DNA of 64,000 nucleotides from an uncultured Prevotella sp. (GTDB lineage Bacteria > Bacteroidota > Bacteroidia > Bacteroidales > Bacteroidaceae), in contig OMXE01000003.1 in assembly GCA_900314935.1 (NCBI GenBank), positions 62,001-126,000 of the forward strand, given 5' to 3'. The position numbers and the translations under genes are program-made. Numbering within the stretch: the first letter of the stretch is position 1; each line of letters opens with the position of its first letter. Below are positions 49,094-59,024 of the stretch, one piece after another. Below the pieces are notes generated by a model that did no database searches, was not told the DNA's origin, and worked only from the letters and a program-made list of their open reading frames with translations.

Positions 49094-51568
49094 TTAGATA
49101 TTGGCGATGGACATGATGTTAGCAAACACACCAGCGGCCGTTACGGCGGCACCAGCACCATAACCCTGAATCAGCATCGGGTACTCCTTGTAGCGCTCAG
49201 TGGTGAGCAGTACGATGTTGTTTGAGCCCTCCAGTCCGTAGAACGGATGACCGTAGGGAACCTCCTTCAGGGCAACGCTGGTCTTGAAGGACGACGGGTT
49301 ATTCTCGTCAGCTTCCATCGTAGCCACGAAGCGCCAGCGCTTGTTCTCAGCCTCGAGCACCTTACGACGGGCTTCGAAGTCGGCATCCAGCTCAGGAAGC
49401 TTCTTCCAGAAATCCTCAATACTGCCCTCGAAATAGCTGTCGGGCACGAAGAGATGCTTCTCCACATCCTCCTGTTCCACCTGATAGCCAGCTTCACGTG
49501 TCAGGATCACCAGCTTACGGATTACGTCCGTACCACTGAGGTCGATACGCGGGTCGGGTTCAGAGTAACGCTCTTCCTTGGCGCGACGCACCGTTTCCGA
49601 GAATGGCACATCGGCAGCAATCTCGTTGAAGATGAAATTCAGCGTACCAGAGAGGATAGCCTCAATCTTCAGGATCTTATCACCCGAGTTACACAGGTCG
49701 TTGATCGTACCGATAATCGGCAGTCCGGCGCCCACATTAGTCTCATAGCGGAACCATACACCACGGTCACGAGCCGTCTGACGCAGCTTGATATAGCTGT
49801 TATAGTCGCTGGAAGCAGCAATCTTATTGGCTGCAACAACTGATATATTATGCTCTAAGAATGTCTGGTAGAGTTGGGCAATCTGTCGACTGGCGGTACA
49901 ATCTACGAAGACAGAGTTGAAGATATTCATCTTCACAATCTCGTCGCGCATGTGCTCCGTATTGGCAGCAAAGCCAGCACGCAGTATCTTCTCGTAGTTG
50001 TCAAGGTCGATACCATCGCGGTCGAGCACGAAGTTATCCACATCCGAGATACCCACCACATTCAGTTTCAGGCGTCGTGACTGCATCAGGAACTGCTGCT
50101 GAGTGCGGATCTGTTCGAGCAGCATGCCGCCCACCGTACCAATACCGCAGATAAAGAGGTTCAGCACCTTGTATTCTGAAAGGAAGAACGAGTCGTGCAG
50201 CACGTTCAGCGACTTACGCAGGAAGCGTCCATCCACCACAAAAGAGATATTCGTCTCGGAAGCACCCTGAGCGCAGGCAATCACGCTGATACCTGAACGT
50301 CCCAGCGTACCAAACAGCTTACCCGCAATACCTGGGGTCTGTTTCATGTTCTCACCCACAATAGCAATGGTTGCCAAGCCGCTTTCCACCTGCATGGGGA
50401 ACATAGCACCGGTTTCAATCTCCTTGGCAAACTCAGCGTTGAGTGCTTCAGCTGCAGCCGCAGCATCCTCGTCACGCACACCGATAGAGGTGGAGTTCTC
50501 AGAAGATGCCTGAGATACCATGAACACGGAAATACCCTTGTTGGCCAGTGTGGTGAAGATACGACGGTTCACACCAATCACACCCACCATGGAAAGTCCG
50601 GTTACGGTGATAAGTGATGTGCCCTTGATGCTGGAGATACCCTTGATGGGCTTGTTGTCATCATCGATCTTCTCCTTGATCAGTGTTCCCGGATGGTTGG
50701 GGTTAAAGGTGTTCTTAACCTTGATAGGGATATTCTTGATGCAAACGGGATAGATGGTAGGCGGATAGATTACCTTTGCACCGAAGTTACAAAGCTCCAT
50801 CGCCTCCACGTACGACAGCTCGTTGATGGTATAAGCCGACTTGATCACCTTGGGATCGGCAGTCATGAAACCATCCACATCCGTCCAGATCTCCAGAATC
50901 TCTGCATCTAAAGAAGCTGCGATGATGGCTGCTGTATAGTCAGAACCACCTCGTCCGAGGTTGGTGGTCTCATGACTATCCCTGTCTCTTGCAATGAAGC
51001 CTGGTACTACGTAAACCGCTTTGTTATTGGGTGTAGTGTCCACCTGACTGAATGCTTCCTTTACCAGCTTCACGGTGAGATCAGCATCGAGCGTATGCTT
51101 ACCGTTCTTCTTCTCCGTGCGGATAAAGTCGCGGGCATTCATGCGCACACCATTCTTAACCAGTGAGGCCACGATGTTTGAACTCAGACGCTCACCATAA
51201 CTCACAATAGCATCCAGTGTCTTACCACTCAGGTCGTGAATCAGGAACACACCATAATAGATACTCCTCAACTGTTCGAAGAGAGCATCCACCTTATTAA
51301 ATAAATCTACGCGTTTTTTGTTGTCGGTGATGATGGTGTCAATCATCTGATGATGGCGTGTGACCATCGCATCGAAATTGTCTTTCCACCGTTCGTCACC
51401 TTGGAGGGCAATCTTGGAGGTCGATATCAACTCGTCGGTGATGCCGTCTAATGCGCTTACTACTACTACGACAGGTTGCGTCCGAGCCTCTGCCTCTACA
51501 ATTCTCTTTAAGCTCAAAATGCTTTTCACGGAACCTACGGACGTTCCGCCAAATTTCAAAACTTTCAT
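49094..51568 (-). CDS. thrA: Bifunctional aspartate kinase / homoserine dehydrogenase
   Basis: 824 aa. N-terminal aspartokinase (MKVLKFGGTSVGSVKSI; GRGGSDYTAAIIAASL), two ACT-type regulatory segments in the middle (SLITVTGLSMVG; LATIAIVGENMKQTPG), then homoserine dehydrogenase (LFICGIGTVGGMLLEQI NAD(P) fold; EAILSGTLNFIFNEI; RYSEPDPRIDLSGTDVIRKLVILTREAG). First and third steps from aspartate to threonine; threonine feedback is typical of the family. First gene of the operon, with a hairpin-bearing 5' leader of about 65 nt. Confidence 0.97.
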   Translation of the reverse strand: MKVLKFGGTSVGSVKSILSLKRIVEAEARTQPVVVVVSALDGITDELISTSKIALQGDERWKDNFDAMVTRHHQMIDTIITDNKKRVDLFNKVDALFEQLRSIYYGVFLIHDLSGKTLDAIVSYGERLSSNIVASLVKNGVRMNARDFIRTEKKNGKHTLDADLTVKLVKEAFSQVDTTPNNKAVYVVPGFIARDRDSHETTNLGRGGSDYTAAIIAASLDAEILEIWTDVDGFMTADPKVIKSAYTINELSYVEAMELCNFGAKVIYPPTIYPVCIKNIPIKVKNTFNPNHPGTLIKEKIDDDNKPIKGISSIKGTSLITVTGLSMVGVIGVNRRIFTTLANKGISVFMVSQASSENSTSIGVRDEDAAAAAEALNAEFAKEIETGAMFPMQVESGLATIAIVGENMKQTPGIAGKLFGTLGRSGISVIACAQGASETNISFVVDGRFLRKSLNVLHDSFFLSEYKVLNLFICGIGTVGGMLLEQIRTQQQFLMQSRRLKLNVVGISDVDNFVLDRDGIDLDNYEKILRAGFAANTEHMRDEIVKMNIFNSVFVDCTASRQIAQLYQTFLEHNISVVAANKIAASSDYNSYIKLRQTARDRGVWFRYETNVGAGLPIIGTINDLCNSGDKILKIEAILSGTLNFIFNEIAADVPFSETVRRAKEERYSEPDPRIDLSGTDVIRKLVILTREAGYQVEQEDVEKHLFVPDSYFEGSIEDFWKKLPELDADFEARRKVLEAENKRWRFVATMEADENNPSSFKTSVALKEVPYGHPFYGLEGSNNIVLLTTERYKEYPMLIQGYGAGAAVTAAGVFANIMSIANI

Positions 51569-51572
51569 TTCT

Positions 51573-51605
51573 GATTTAATAAGTTTGAGCGCCCTCTAAC
51601 GGATG
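51573..51605 (-). promoter_or_regulatory. Hairpin in the thrA 5' leader
   Basis: On the minus strand CCCTC pairs with GAGGG around an 8-nt loop just upstream of the thrA ATG, with GAGC/GCTC able to extend it after an internal bulge. It could affect initiation. I see no Thr-rich leader peptide, so classical attenuation is not supported. Confidence 0.4.
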
Positions 51606-51634
51606 AGGGTTGGTTGCTCGATTTAATTCGGATG

Positions 51635-51642
51635 CAAAAGTA
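51635..51642 (-). promoter_or_regulatory. -7 box of the threonine operon
   Basis: Minus-strand TACTTTTG, 67 bp before the thrA ATG, with a TTG-containing element 20 bp further upstream (51663-51665). Confidence 0.6.
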
Positions 51643-51756
51643 GTAAGAATATTCCGAATAGACAACAAATTCCTTAAAAAAAAAATCAGTTGTCATTGAA
51701 AACGACTTTCCTACACTTTTTTCTAAGGAAAGTGAAAATCTTTGAAGATATTTTTG

Positions 51757-51764
51757 TACCTTTG
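51757..51764 (+). promoter_or_regulatory. -7 box of lepA
   Basis: TACCTTTG, 25 bp before the ATG at 51790; it excludes the longer ORF start at 51742. No clear -33. Confidence 0.55.
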
Positions 51765-51789
51765 TACTCGAATTCAGACAAAACAATTG

Positions 51790-53592
51790 ATGCAACATAT
51801 AAGGAATTTCTGTATCATCGCGCATATTGACCATGGTAAATCTACCTTGGCCGACCGCTTGTTGGAATATACCAAGACGATCCAGATTACAGAGGGACAG
51901 ATGCTGGATGATATGGATTTGGAGAAAGAACGAGGCATTACCATCAAGAGTCATGCTATTCAGATGGAATATGACTATCCCGGTGGCGACAAGGGAGTGG
52001 AGAAGGGTAGGTATGTACTGAACCTGATCGACACTCCGGGGCATGTTGACTTCTCGTATGAGGTTTCGCGAAGCATTGCTGCCTGCGAAGGAGCGCTGCT
52101 TGTGGTGGATGCTACTCAGGGAGTTCAGGCGCAGACCATCTCTAACCTGTACATGGCCATAGACCATGACCTGGAGATCATCCCCGTCATTAACAAGATA
52201 GACATGCCCAGTGCCATGCCCGATGAGGTGGAGGATGAGATCGTAGAACTGATAGGGTGCGACCGTAAAGATATTATCCGCGCAAGTGGTAAGACCGGTG
52301 AAGGCGTGGAGGATGTGCTGAATGCTGTGGTGGAGCGAATCCCTTGTCCTAAGGGCGATCCCGAAGCACCATTGCAGGCACTTATCTTCGACTCCGTGTT
52401 TAACTCCTTCCGCGGCATTATTGCCTATTTCAAGATTGAGAACGGTACCATTCGCAAAGGTGACAAGGTGAAGTTCTTCAATACGGGAATGGAATATGAT
52501 GCTGACGAGGTGGGTGTACTGAAGATGGACATGATTCCCCGTCAGCAGCTCAGTACGGGTGATGTGGGCTATATCATCAGCGGTATCAAGGACTCCAAAG
52601 AGGTAAAGGTGGGTGATACGATTACTCATATTGCCCGTCCTTGTCAGAAGGCCATTGAAGGTTTCCAAGAAGTGAAGCCCATGGTGTTCGCCGGTGTCTA
52701 TCCCATTGACCCTACCGACTACGAAAACCTGCGTGCTTCGCTGGAGAAGCTGCAACTGAATGATGCCTCCCTGACCTTCTCACCGGAGTCGTCAGTGGCG
52801 TTAGGATTCGGTTTCCGCTGTGGATTCCTCGGACTCCTGCACATGGAGATCATCCAGGAACGTCTCGACCGCGAGTTCGATATGGATGTGATTACGACAG
52901 TGCCGAACGTGTCGTATATGGTATATGACAAGCAGGGTGGGAGCAAGGAGGTGCATAATCCCTCAGGACTGCCCGACCAGACCATGATCGACCATATCGA
53001 AGAACCGTATATCCGTGCCAGTATCATCACTGCAAGTACGTATATCGGACCGATCATGAAGCTCTGTCTTGACAAACGTGGTGAACTGATCAACCAGGAA
53101 TATGTGAGCGGTAACCGTATCGAACTGCATTTCATGCTGCCGTTGGGAGAGATCGTTATCGACTTCTACGACAAGTTGAAGAGCATCTCCAAGGGATATG
53201 CATCGTTCGACTACCATATCGACAGCTACAGACCTTCACGACTCATCAAGCTGGATATCCTGCTCAACGGCGAACCGGTTGATGCGTTGTCAACGCTCAC
53301 ACATGCCGATAATGCCGTGGCGTTTGGAAGAAGGATGTGCGAGAAGCTGAAGGAACTGATTCCACGACAGCAGTTCGATATTGCCATACAGGCAGCCATC
53401 GGGGCGAAGATCATTGCCCGCGAAACCGTCAAGCAGGTGCGTAAAGATGTGACGGCCAAGTGCTACGGCGGTGATGTGAGTCGTAAGCGTAAGCTGCTGG
53501 AGAAACAGAAGAAAGGAAAGAAACGTATGAAACAGATCGGTAATGTGGAGGTACCTCAGAAAGCCTTCCTCGCCGTTCTGAAACTTGACTAA
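51790..53592 (+). CDS. lepA: Elongation factor 4 (back-translocating GTPase LepA)
   Basis: 600 aa, normal length, from ATG at 51790 ([25 protein letters not shown]). G1 AHIDHGKS, switch region [11 protein letters not shown]3 DTPGHVDF, G4 NKID. The LepA-specific C-terminal domain is intact ([37 protein letters not shown]; the basic end [28 protein letters not shown]). Works on stalled or mis-translocated ribosomes. The Crp/Fnr gene starts 28 bp downstream. Confidence 0.97.
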   Translation: MQHIRNFCIIAHIDHGKSTLADRLLEYTKTIQITEGQMLDDMDLEKERGITIKSHAIQMEYDYPGGDKGVEKGRYVLNLIDTPGHVDFSYEVSRSIAACEGALLVVDATQGVQAQTISNLYMAIDHDLEIIPVINKIDMPSAMPDEVEDEIVELIGCDRKDIIRASGKTGEGVEDVLNAVVERIPCPKGDPEAPLQALIFDSVFNSFRGIIAYFKIENGTIRKGDKVKFFNTGMEYDADEVGVLKMDMIPRQQLSTGDVGYIISGIKDSKEVKVGDTITHIARPCQKAIEGFQEVKPMVFAGVYPIDPTDYENLRASLEKLQLNDASLTFSPESSVALGFGFRCGFLGLLHMEIIQERLDREFDMDVITTVPNVSYMVYDKQGGSKEVHNPSGLPDQTMIDHIEEPYIRASIITASTYIGPIMKLCLDKRGELINQEYVSGNRIELHFMLPLGEIVIDFYDKLKSISKGYASFDYHIDSYRPSRLIKLDILLNGEPVDALSTLTHADNAVAFGRRMCEKLKELIPRQQFDIAIQAAIGAKIIARETVKQVRKDVTAKCYGGDVSRKRKLLEKQKKGKKRMKQIGNVEVPQKAFLAVLKLD

Positions 53593-53607
53593 TGTAACTA
53601 TAATCCT

Positions 53608-53615
53608 AAAGGAGG
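53608..53615 (+). promoter_or_regulatory. Perfect Shine-Dalgarno for the Crp/Fnr gene
   Basis: AAAGGAGG, 5 nt before the ATG at 53621. It fixes the start there rather than at the TTG 53585, and stands out because other starts in this window lack such a site. Confidence 0.8.
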
Positions 53616-53620
53616 ATAAA

Positions 53621-54217
53621 ATGAAAGAAATGTCAAACACTACACGAGACGTGGCGCGTGAATTGGCACGCAAATACAGTACGATGACGCACGATGAACT
53701 GGACATTCTTGAGAGCGTCTTGATCCCGAGGAAATACGCCAAGGGTGAGATGGTGCTGTCAGAGGGGGAAATATGTACCAGTATTATCTATATCGATAAA
53801 GGATTGCTCAGGCAGTTCTATCTGAAAAACGGTAAGGAGGTAACGGAATACCTTGCCGTTGAGGGTAGTATTATGATGTCTATCGAGAGTCTGTTCAAGG
53901 AGGTCCCCTCTGTTCAGCAGATCGAAGCCATTGAACCAACCATTGTCTATGAGCTGCCTAAGAAAAGACTGGAAGAGGTGGCGTTGCACAATGTCAACAT
54001 CCAGATTCTGTATAGAAAGATTTTGGAGGAATCGCTGATTGTCTCACAGGTACATGCCGACCTCGTGCGTTTCGAGAGTGCTGAGAACCGTTACCGCAGG
54101 ATGTGCAAGATCTCTCCGCAGATTGCCCTCAGGGCTCCCTTGCTGTTCATCGCCAGCTACCTGCAGATGACACCCGAAACCTTGAGTCGCGTAAGGAGTA
54201 CCGTCTTACTCGACTAA
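53621..54217 (+). CDS. Crp/Fnr family transcriptional regulator
   Basis: 198 aa from ATG at 53621. N-terminal cyclic-nucleotide-binding-like beta roll (PRKYAKGEMVLSEGEICTSIIYIDKGLLRQFYLKNGKEVTEYLAVEGS) and a C-terminal winged helix ending APLLFIASYLQMTPETLSRVRSTV, whose recognition helix keeps the usual T-x-E-T-x-S-R. The phosphate-binding residues for cAMP are not conserved and no Fe-S cysteines are present, so the ligand is unknown. It follows lepA closely and may share its transcript. Confidence 0.9.
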   Translation: MKEMSNTTRDVARELARKYSTMTHDELDILESVLIPRKYAKGEMVLSEGEICTSIIYIDKGLLRQFYLKNGKEVTEYLAVEGSIMMSIESLFKEVPSVQQIEAIEPTIVYELPKKRLEEVALHNVNIQILYRKILEESLIVSQVHADLVRFESAENRYRRMCKISPQIALRAPLLFIASYLQMTPETLSRVRSTVLLD

Positions 54218-54246
54218 CTTGAAAAGGAGAAACTATTTGTTAGGGA

Positions 54247-55908
54247 TTACTCCTGATACAGGTAACGCTTGATACTCTTCTTCGGCGTCTTGGCAAACTC
54301 CTCCTCGTGAATGCGAATGGCAGAGAGTTTGCAATAGGCGGGAAGGGCAGCATTGAGTTCCTGTTTGTTCTGCTCCATGATCTTCACCAGATCGTCATGA
54401 CTCAAACCGAGGTTCTTGGCTTCGTCGAAGTCGGGGAACACCAGTCCTATCAGCTTGTCTTCTTTCTGGATCACGATGCTCTCCACCACCATGGCCATGG
54501 AATTCAACTTGTCCTCTATCTCCTCAGGATAGATGTTCTGTCCGTTGGCGCTGAGCAGCATATTCTTCGAGCGGCCCTTGATAAACACATTTCCTTCACT
54601 GTCCATCGTACCCAGATCGCCTGTATGGTACCAGCCCTCGCTGTCGAGCGTCTGTGCCGTGGCCTCCTCGTTCTTGTAGTAGCCCAGCATCACATTCAGT
54701 CCGCGGGCCAGAATCTCACCAGGAACATTCTCCGGGTCATGACTGTCAATCTTCACTTCCATGTGAACAACAGCCTTTCCGCATGATCCGGGCACGAAGT
54801 TGTGCCAGTCCTCATAGCAGATAATCGGTGCACACTCAGTAGCTCCATAACCTACGGTATATGGGAATTCAATGCGGTGCAGGAACTGTTCCACCTCCTG
54901 GTTGAAGGCAGCACCACCGATGATCACTTCCTCGAAGTTCCCACCGAAGGCGTTCACCACCTGATCGCAGATCTTCTCGCGTACCTTTTTACTAATTACC
55001 GGCATGTTGAGCAGCAGGCGCATCCTGTTGTTCTGGATCTTCGGGAACACCTTCTTCCTGATGATCTTCTCGATGATGAGAGGAACAGCAATGATAATGG
55101 CTGGTCTGATGTCGGCAAATGCCTGCGCGATGATGGCAGGAGAGGGCACACGTGTCAGGTAGAAGATATGACAGCCGTGCAGGAATTCGAAGACGAATTC
55201 GAACGCCATGCCGTACATGTGCGCCATGGGCAGGATACTGATGGTGTTGTCACCTTTCTTAATAGCCTTACCCAGCACCTGTTCAGCGAAGTCGTAATTG
55301 CTCCACATGGCACGGAACGGAATCATCACACCCTTCGAGAAACCGGTCGTACCACTAGTGTAGTTGATGAGAGCCAACTCGTTAGGATCCTCGTCAAGAC
55401 AGTAGTTGACATGTTCCTTCCTGAAATATTTCGGGTATTTCTTTCCGAACATCTCATTCAAGTGCTCACGGGCATAGGTAAGCTTATCGGTCCTGGAAAC
55501 CACGATACTGTAGTCGGGTATATAGATGATTCCCTCCAGATGAGGCATCTTCGTGGCATCAATGGTTGTAGCCACCACATCACCCACGAACAGCAGTTTT
55601 GCTTCACTATGATTAACGATATTGTGAACCTGGTCGGCAGTAAACTCATGCAGGATAGGTACTGCCACGGCGCCGTATGTAACCGTAGCAAGGAAGGCAA
55701 CGGCCCAGTTGGCACTGTTCCGTCCGCACAAGGCAATCTTGTCGCCTTTGACTACACCGCTATTCTCGAACATGATATGCAGCTTCTCAATCTTCCGAGC
55801 CACATCATGGTATTGTAAGGTTGCTCCCTTATAGTCTGTAAGCGCATCACGATCCCAGTTATCGATGATGCTTTTCTGGATAATAGCTTTAAAACTTGGT
55901 ATTTGCAT
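54247..55908 (-). CDS. AMP-binding long-chain acyl-CoA synthetase-like protein
   Basis: 553 aa. Adenylate-forming motifs: INYTSGTTGFSKGVMIP (P-loop), VGYGATECAPIICYEDW, GWYHTGDLGTMD, and the catalytic-lysine end FAKTPKKSIKRYLYQE. Closest to fatty-acyl-CoA ligase or acyl-ACP synthetase types. Tandem paralogue of the next gene, with near-identical motif spacing; start 39 bp after that gene's stop. The actual acyl substrate is not readable. Confidence 0.9.
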   Translation of the reverse strand: MQIPSFKAIIQKSIIDNWDRDALTDYKGATLQYHDVARKIEKLHIMFENSGVVKGDKIALCGRNSANWAVAFLATVTYGAVAVPILHEFTADQVHNIVNHSEAKLLFVGDVVATTIDATKMPHLEGIIYIPDYSIVVSRTDKLTYAREHLNEMFGKKYPKYFRKEHVNYCLDEDPNELALINYTSGTTGFSKGVMIPFRAMWSNYDFAEQVLGKAIKKGDNTISILPMAHMYGMAFEFVFEFLHGCHIFYLTRVPSPAIIAQAFADIRPAIIIAVPLIIEKIIRKKVFPKIQNNRMRLLLNMPVISKKVREKICDQVVNAFGGNFEEVIIGGAAFNQEVEQFLHRIEFPYTVGYGATECAPIICYEDWHNFVPGSCGKAVVHMEVKIDSHDPENVPGEILARGLNVMLGYYKNEEATAQTLDSEGWYHTGDLGTMDSEGNVFIKGRSKNMLLSANGQNIYPEEIEDKLNSMAMVVESIVIQKEDKLIGLVFPDFDEAKNLGLSHDDLVKIMEQNKQELNAALPAYCKLSAIRIHEEEFAKTPKKSIKRYLYQE

Positions 55909-55947
55909 ACGGTCCGCTTTTTAAATTCTGAGTTGTTTTAGCTGTCT

Positions 55948-57606
55948 TTATTGATACAGGTAGCGCTTGATGCTCTTCTTAGGAGTCTTGGCGAACTCCT
56001 CCTCTTGAATCTCAATGGCAGAGATCTTGCAATAGGCAGGCAATATGTTGTTAAGCTCCTGTCGGTTCTGTTCCATGATGGTTTTCACGTCATCATCAGT
56101 GAAGTCCATGCTCTCTGCCTCATCACTGTCGGGATGCACCAATGCTACGAGTTTCTCCCCGCGTTGAACGATGACACACTCCGATACAAGAGCCATGGAG
56201 CTGAGCTTGTCTTCTATCTCTTCCGGGTAAATATTCTGTCCGTTGGCACCTAACAGCATGTTCTTGATACGACCCTTGATGAACAGATGTCCGTCGCTGC
56301 TCAATACACCCTGGTCGCCTGTATGGTACCATCCATCCTCGTCGAGTACCTGTCGTGTGGCCTCCTCGTTCTTGTAGTAGCCCAGCATAACGTTCGTACC
56401 ACGGGTGAGGATCTCTCCCAGTTCGTTCTGTTGGTCACGACTGTTGATCTTGATCTCCATATGGTCAACCGCTGTTCCGCAGGAGCCAGGGACAAAATCG
56501 TGATAGTCACTGTATGAAATCAGCGGCGCACATTCCGTAGCACCATAACCTACCGTCAGCGGGAAGTCTATATCGTACAGGAACTTCTCCACCTCCTGAT
56601 TCAAGGCAGCACCACCTACAATCACCTCATAAGCCTGTCCGCCGAATGCCTGATATACCTGTTCGCAGATACGCTGCTTCACTTTCTTGTTTACTACAGG
56701 CATATTGAGGAGCAGTCGAACGGCATTGCTCTGAATCTTGGGGAACACCCGTTTGCGCATGATCTTCTCAATGACCAATGGTACTGATATAACCACTGCC
56801 GGCTTGACGTCGGCAAAGGCCTGTGCGATGATGGCAGGACTCGGTAGGCGTGTCAGGTAGAAAAGATGACAGCCGTTGACAAAGCCGAAGATAAACTCAA
56901 TGGCCAGTCCGTACATATGTGCCATCGGCAGAATGCAGAGCATGTTACTGCCTGGCTTGATATAGATTCCTAACCGTCTCAGACAAAAGTCCAGATTTCC
57001 CCAAAGGGCACGGTAGGGAAGCATCACTCCCTTTGAAAAGCCGGTCGTACCGCTGGTGTAGTTGATCAGCGCCAGTTCTTCTGCCTCATCCTTGTGATAG
57101 TGTACATGCTCTTTTCTGAAGAACTTCGGGTACTTCTGTCCGAACATCGCGTTCAGATGCTCTCGTGCATAGGTCAGCGATTCGGTTCTGGAAACCACGA
57201 GTGAGAAATCGGGGATATACACGATTCCTTCCAGGTTAGGCATCTCCTTCTCGTCAATGATCGTAGCCACCACATCACCAACGAACAAGAGCTTTGATTC
57301 GCTGTGGTTAACAATGTTATGGATCTGTTCGGCATTGAACTCATGAAGGATGGGGACTGCTACGGCACCGTACGACAGTACAGCGAGGAAAGATACGGCC
57401 CAATGGGCACAGTTACGACCGCATAGGGCGATCTTGTCACCTGGTTTAACGCCACAATTCTCGAAAAGAATATGCATCTTCTCAATCTTTCTGGCCACAT
57501 CTTTATATTGTAAGGTTGCCCCTTTATAGTCGGTCAGGGCATCCTGATCCCAATTCTTGATAATCGATTGCTCAATGTAAGAATTAAAGCTGGGTATTGA
57601 TTCCAT
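55948..57606 (-). CDS. AMP-binding long-chain acyl-CoA synthetase-like protein (paralogue)
   Basis: 552 aa, first gene of the tandem pair. Motifs INYTSGTTGFSKGVMLP, VGYGATECAPLISYSDY, GWYHTGDQGVLS and the C-terminal FAKTPKKSIKRYLYQ. Most of the two proteins align without gaps, so this is a clear local duplication. The divergent region, e.g. the central FGFVNGCHLFYLTRLPSP segment, may define acyl preference. Own promoter at 57630. Confidence 0.9.
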   Translation of the reverse strand: MESIPSFNSYIEQSIIKNWDQDALTDYKGATLQYKDVARKIEKMHILFENCGVKPGDKIALCGRNCAHWAVSFLAVLSYGAVAVPILHEFNAEQIHNIVNHSESKLLFVGDVVATIIDEKEMPNLEGIVYIPDFSLVVSRTESLTYAREHLNAMFGQKYPKFFRKEHVHYHKDEAEELALINYTSGTTGFSKGVMLPYRALWGNLDFCLRRLGIYIKPGSNMLCILPMAHMYGLAIEFIFGFVNGCHLFYLTRLPSPAIIAQAFADVKPAVVISVPLVIEKIMRKRVFPKIQSNAVRLLLNMPVVNKKVKQRICEQVYQAFGGQAYEVIVGGAALNQEVEKFLYDIDFPLTVGYGATECAPLISYSDYHDFVPGSCGTAVDHMEIKINSRDQQNELGEILTRGTNVMLGYYKNEEATRQVLDEDGWYHTGDQGVLSSDGHLFIKGRIKNMLLGANGQNIYPEEIEDKLSSMALVSECVIVQRGEKLVALVHPDSDEAESMDFTDDDVKTIMEQNRQELNNILPAYCKISAIEIQEEEFAKTPKKSIKRYLYQ

Positions 57607-57629
57607 TGCACAATTTTCAAATTATTGTG

Positions 57630-57661
57630 CAAAGGTAATGCTTTATCTGCACATTTCCAAA
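57630..57661 (-). promoter_or_regulatory. Promoter of the acyl-CoA synthetase pair
   Basis: Minus-strand TTTG (57658-57661), 20-bp spacer, TACCTTTG (57630-57637). Confidence 0.75.
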
Positions 57662-57774
57662 AATTTTGTGCAATAATTTATATAAAACTATACCTTTTTG
57701 ATGAAACCTCTCACTTTTGCCCCTTACTTGCCAAATTTTGCGATTTTCCACCTCTCATCTCTCATCTTTCATCT

Positions 57775-59022
57775 CTATTCGTATCTCATCGATTTAGCAG
57801 GATGGATATGCGAGATCAAGTAACTGGGTGCGATAAGTACGAAGACACTTACCAGTAAGGTGGCAATATTGATGAGCAGAATAATGGGGATGTTCACCTC
57901 CACGGGAACGGTGCTCACATAGTAAGTTGCAGGATCCAGATGAATGAGTCCTGTGTATTTCTGTAGTAGAATCAGTCCGATACCGATGATATTACCAATC
58001 AGCAGTCCTTTCCCGATAATGAACACTGCGAACCAGAGGAAGGTGTGGCGTACGGTCTTGTTCCTTGCACCCAACGCCTTCAGTACACCGATCATGTTGG
58101 TACGTTCGAGGATGATGATGAGCAGACCGCTGATCATGGTGAATCCAGCCACGCAAACCATCAGCGTCAGGATTATCCATACGTTCAGGTCGAGCAAGTC
58201 GAGCCACGAAAAGATCTGCGGATAGTTCTGCTGGATGGTAGCCGACGAGTATGTCTCACCATATTTGTCAGAAGAACGGTTCACGCGATGGGTGAGGATA
58301 TCCGCCACGTCATCGAGCTTGCTGAAATCCTTGACGGTGAGCTCCGCTCCGCTGGTCTGATCACTCTCCCAACCATTCAGCTTCACGGCCGAATACAAGT
58401 CGGTATAGCAAATCACCTTGTCGAACATCGACAGGTTCGTCTGGTAGATGCCCGTGATGGTGTATTTGCGCGGACGCACCCCGTTATTACTGAAGAAATA
58501 CGCAAAGAGACGGTCGCCAGCATGCAGATGAAGCTGGTCGGCAATCATCTTCGAAATCACGATCTGCTGCTTACTGGCCTCGCTACTGAAGGCAGGGATA
58601 TAGCCTTCCACCATATTATTATGTAGGAAGGTCGTGTCATACTCCTCCGCAATACCCTTGAACATCACTCCCAAGAAGTCGGAATCAGTCTTCAGGATAC
58701 CCTGTTTCATGGCGTAGCGCTGTACCTTGTCAACCCCCTTGATGCTTTTCAGTACGTTCATCATACTATCGCCCATCTCGATAGGGTACTGGTCGCTGCC
58801 CTGAATGGTCAGGAAGTCGCCCACGGTGATATGACTGCCGAAGCCGATAACCTTATCCCTGATGGTGTGTTTGAAGCCCAGTACTACACTGACGGAAATC
58901 AGCATCACGGCCAATCCTATTGCCACGCCAAGGGTAGCAATACGAATTACCGGGCGACTCACTTTCCGTTTGTCGCCTTGGTCGTTATAGATCTTCCGGG
59001 CAATGTATAGGGGGAAATTCAT
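57775..59022 (-). CDS. LolC/E-type ABC transporter permease (FtsX family)
   Basis: 415 aa. N-terminal membrane segment (IRIATLGVAIGLAVMLISVSVV), a periplasmic MacB-like domain of about 200 residues, then three membrane segments (LDLNVWIILTLMVCVAGFTMISGLLIIILERT, FLWFAVFIIGKGLLIGNIIGIGL, IPIILLINIATLLVSVFVLIAPSYL). The cytoplasmic ERTNMIGVLKALGARNKTV motif between TM2 and TM3 is typical of FtsX/LolE permeases that release lipoproteins. No ATPase (LolD) gene is adjacent. It begins 2 bp after the aminotransferase stop. Confidence 0.88.
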   Translation of the reverse strand: MNFPLYIARKIYNDQGDKRKVSRPVIRIATLGVAIGLAVMLISVSVVLGFKHTIRDKVIGFGSHITVGDFLTIQGSDQYPIEMGDSMMNVLKSIKGVDKVQRYAMKQGILKTDSDFLGVMFKGIAEEYDTTFLHNNMVEGYIPAFSSEASKQQIVISKMIADQLHLHAGDRLFAYFFSNNGVRPRKYTITGIYQTNLSMFDKVICYTDLYSAVKLNGWESDQTSGAELTVKDFSKLDDVADILTHRVNRSSDKYGETYSSATIQQNYPQIFSWLDLLDLNVWIILTLMVCVAGFTMISGLLIIILERTNMIGVLKALGARNKTVRHTFLWFAVFIIGKGLLIGNIIGIGLILLQKYTGLIHLDPATYYVSTVPVEVNIPIILLINIATLLVSVFVLIAPSYLISHIHPAKSMRYE

Positions 59023-59024
59023 GG

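Noticed and set aside
51565..52755. 396-codon minus-strand ORF opposite lepA
   Set aside because: Shadow of lepA; no promoter or recognisable domain.
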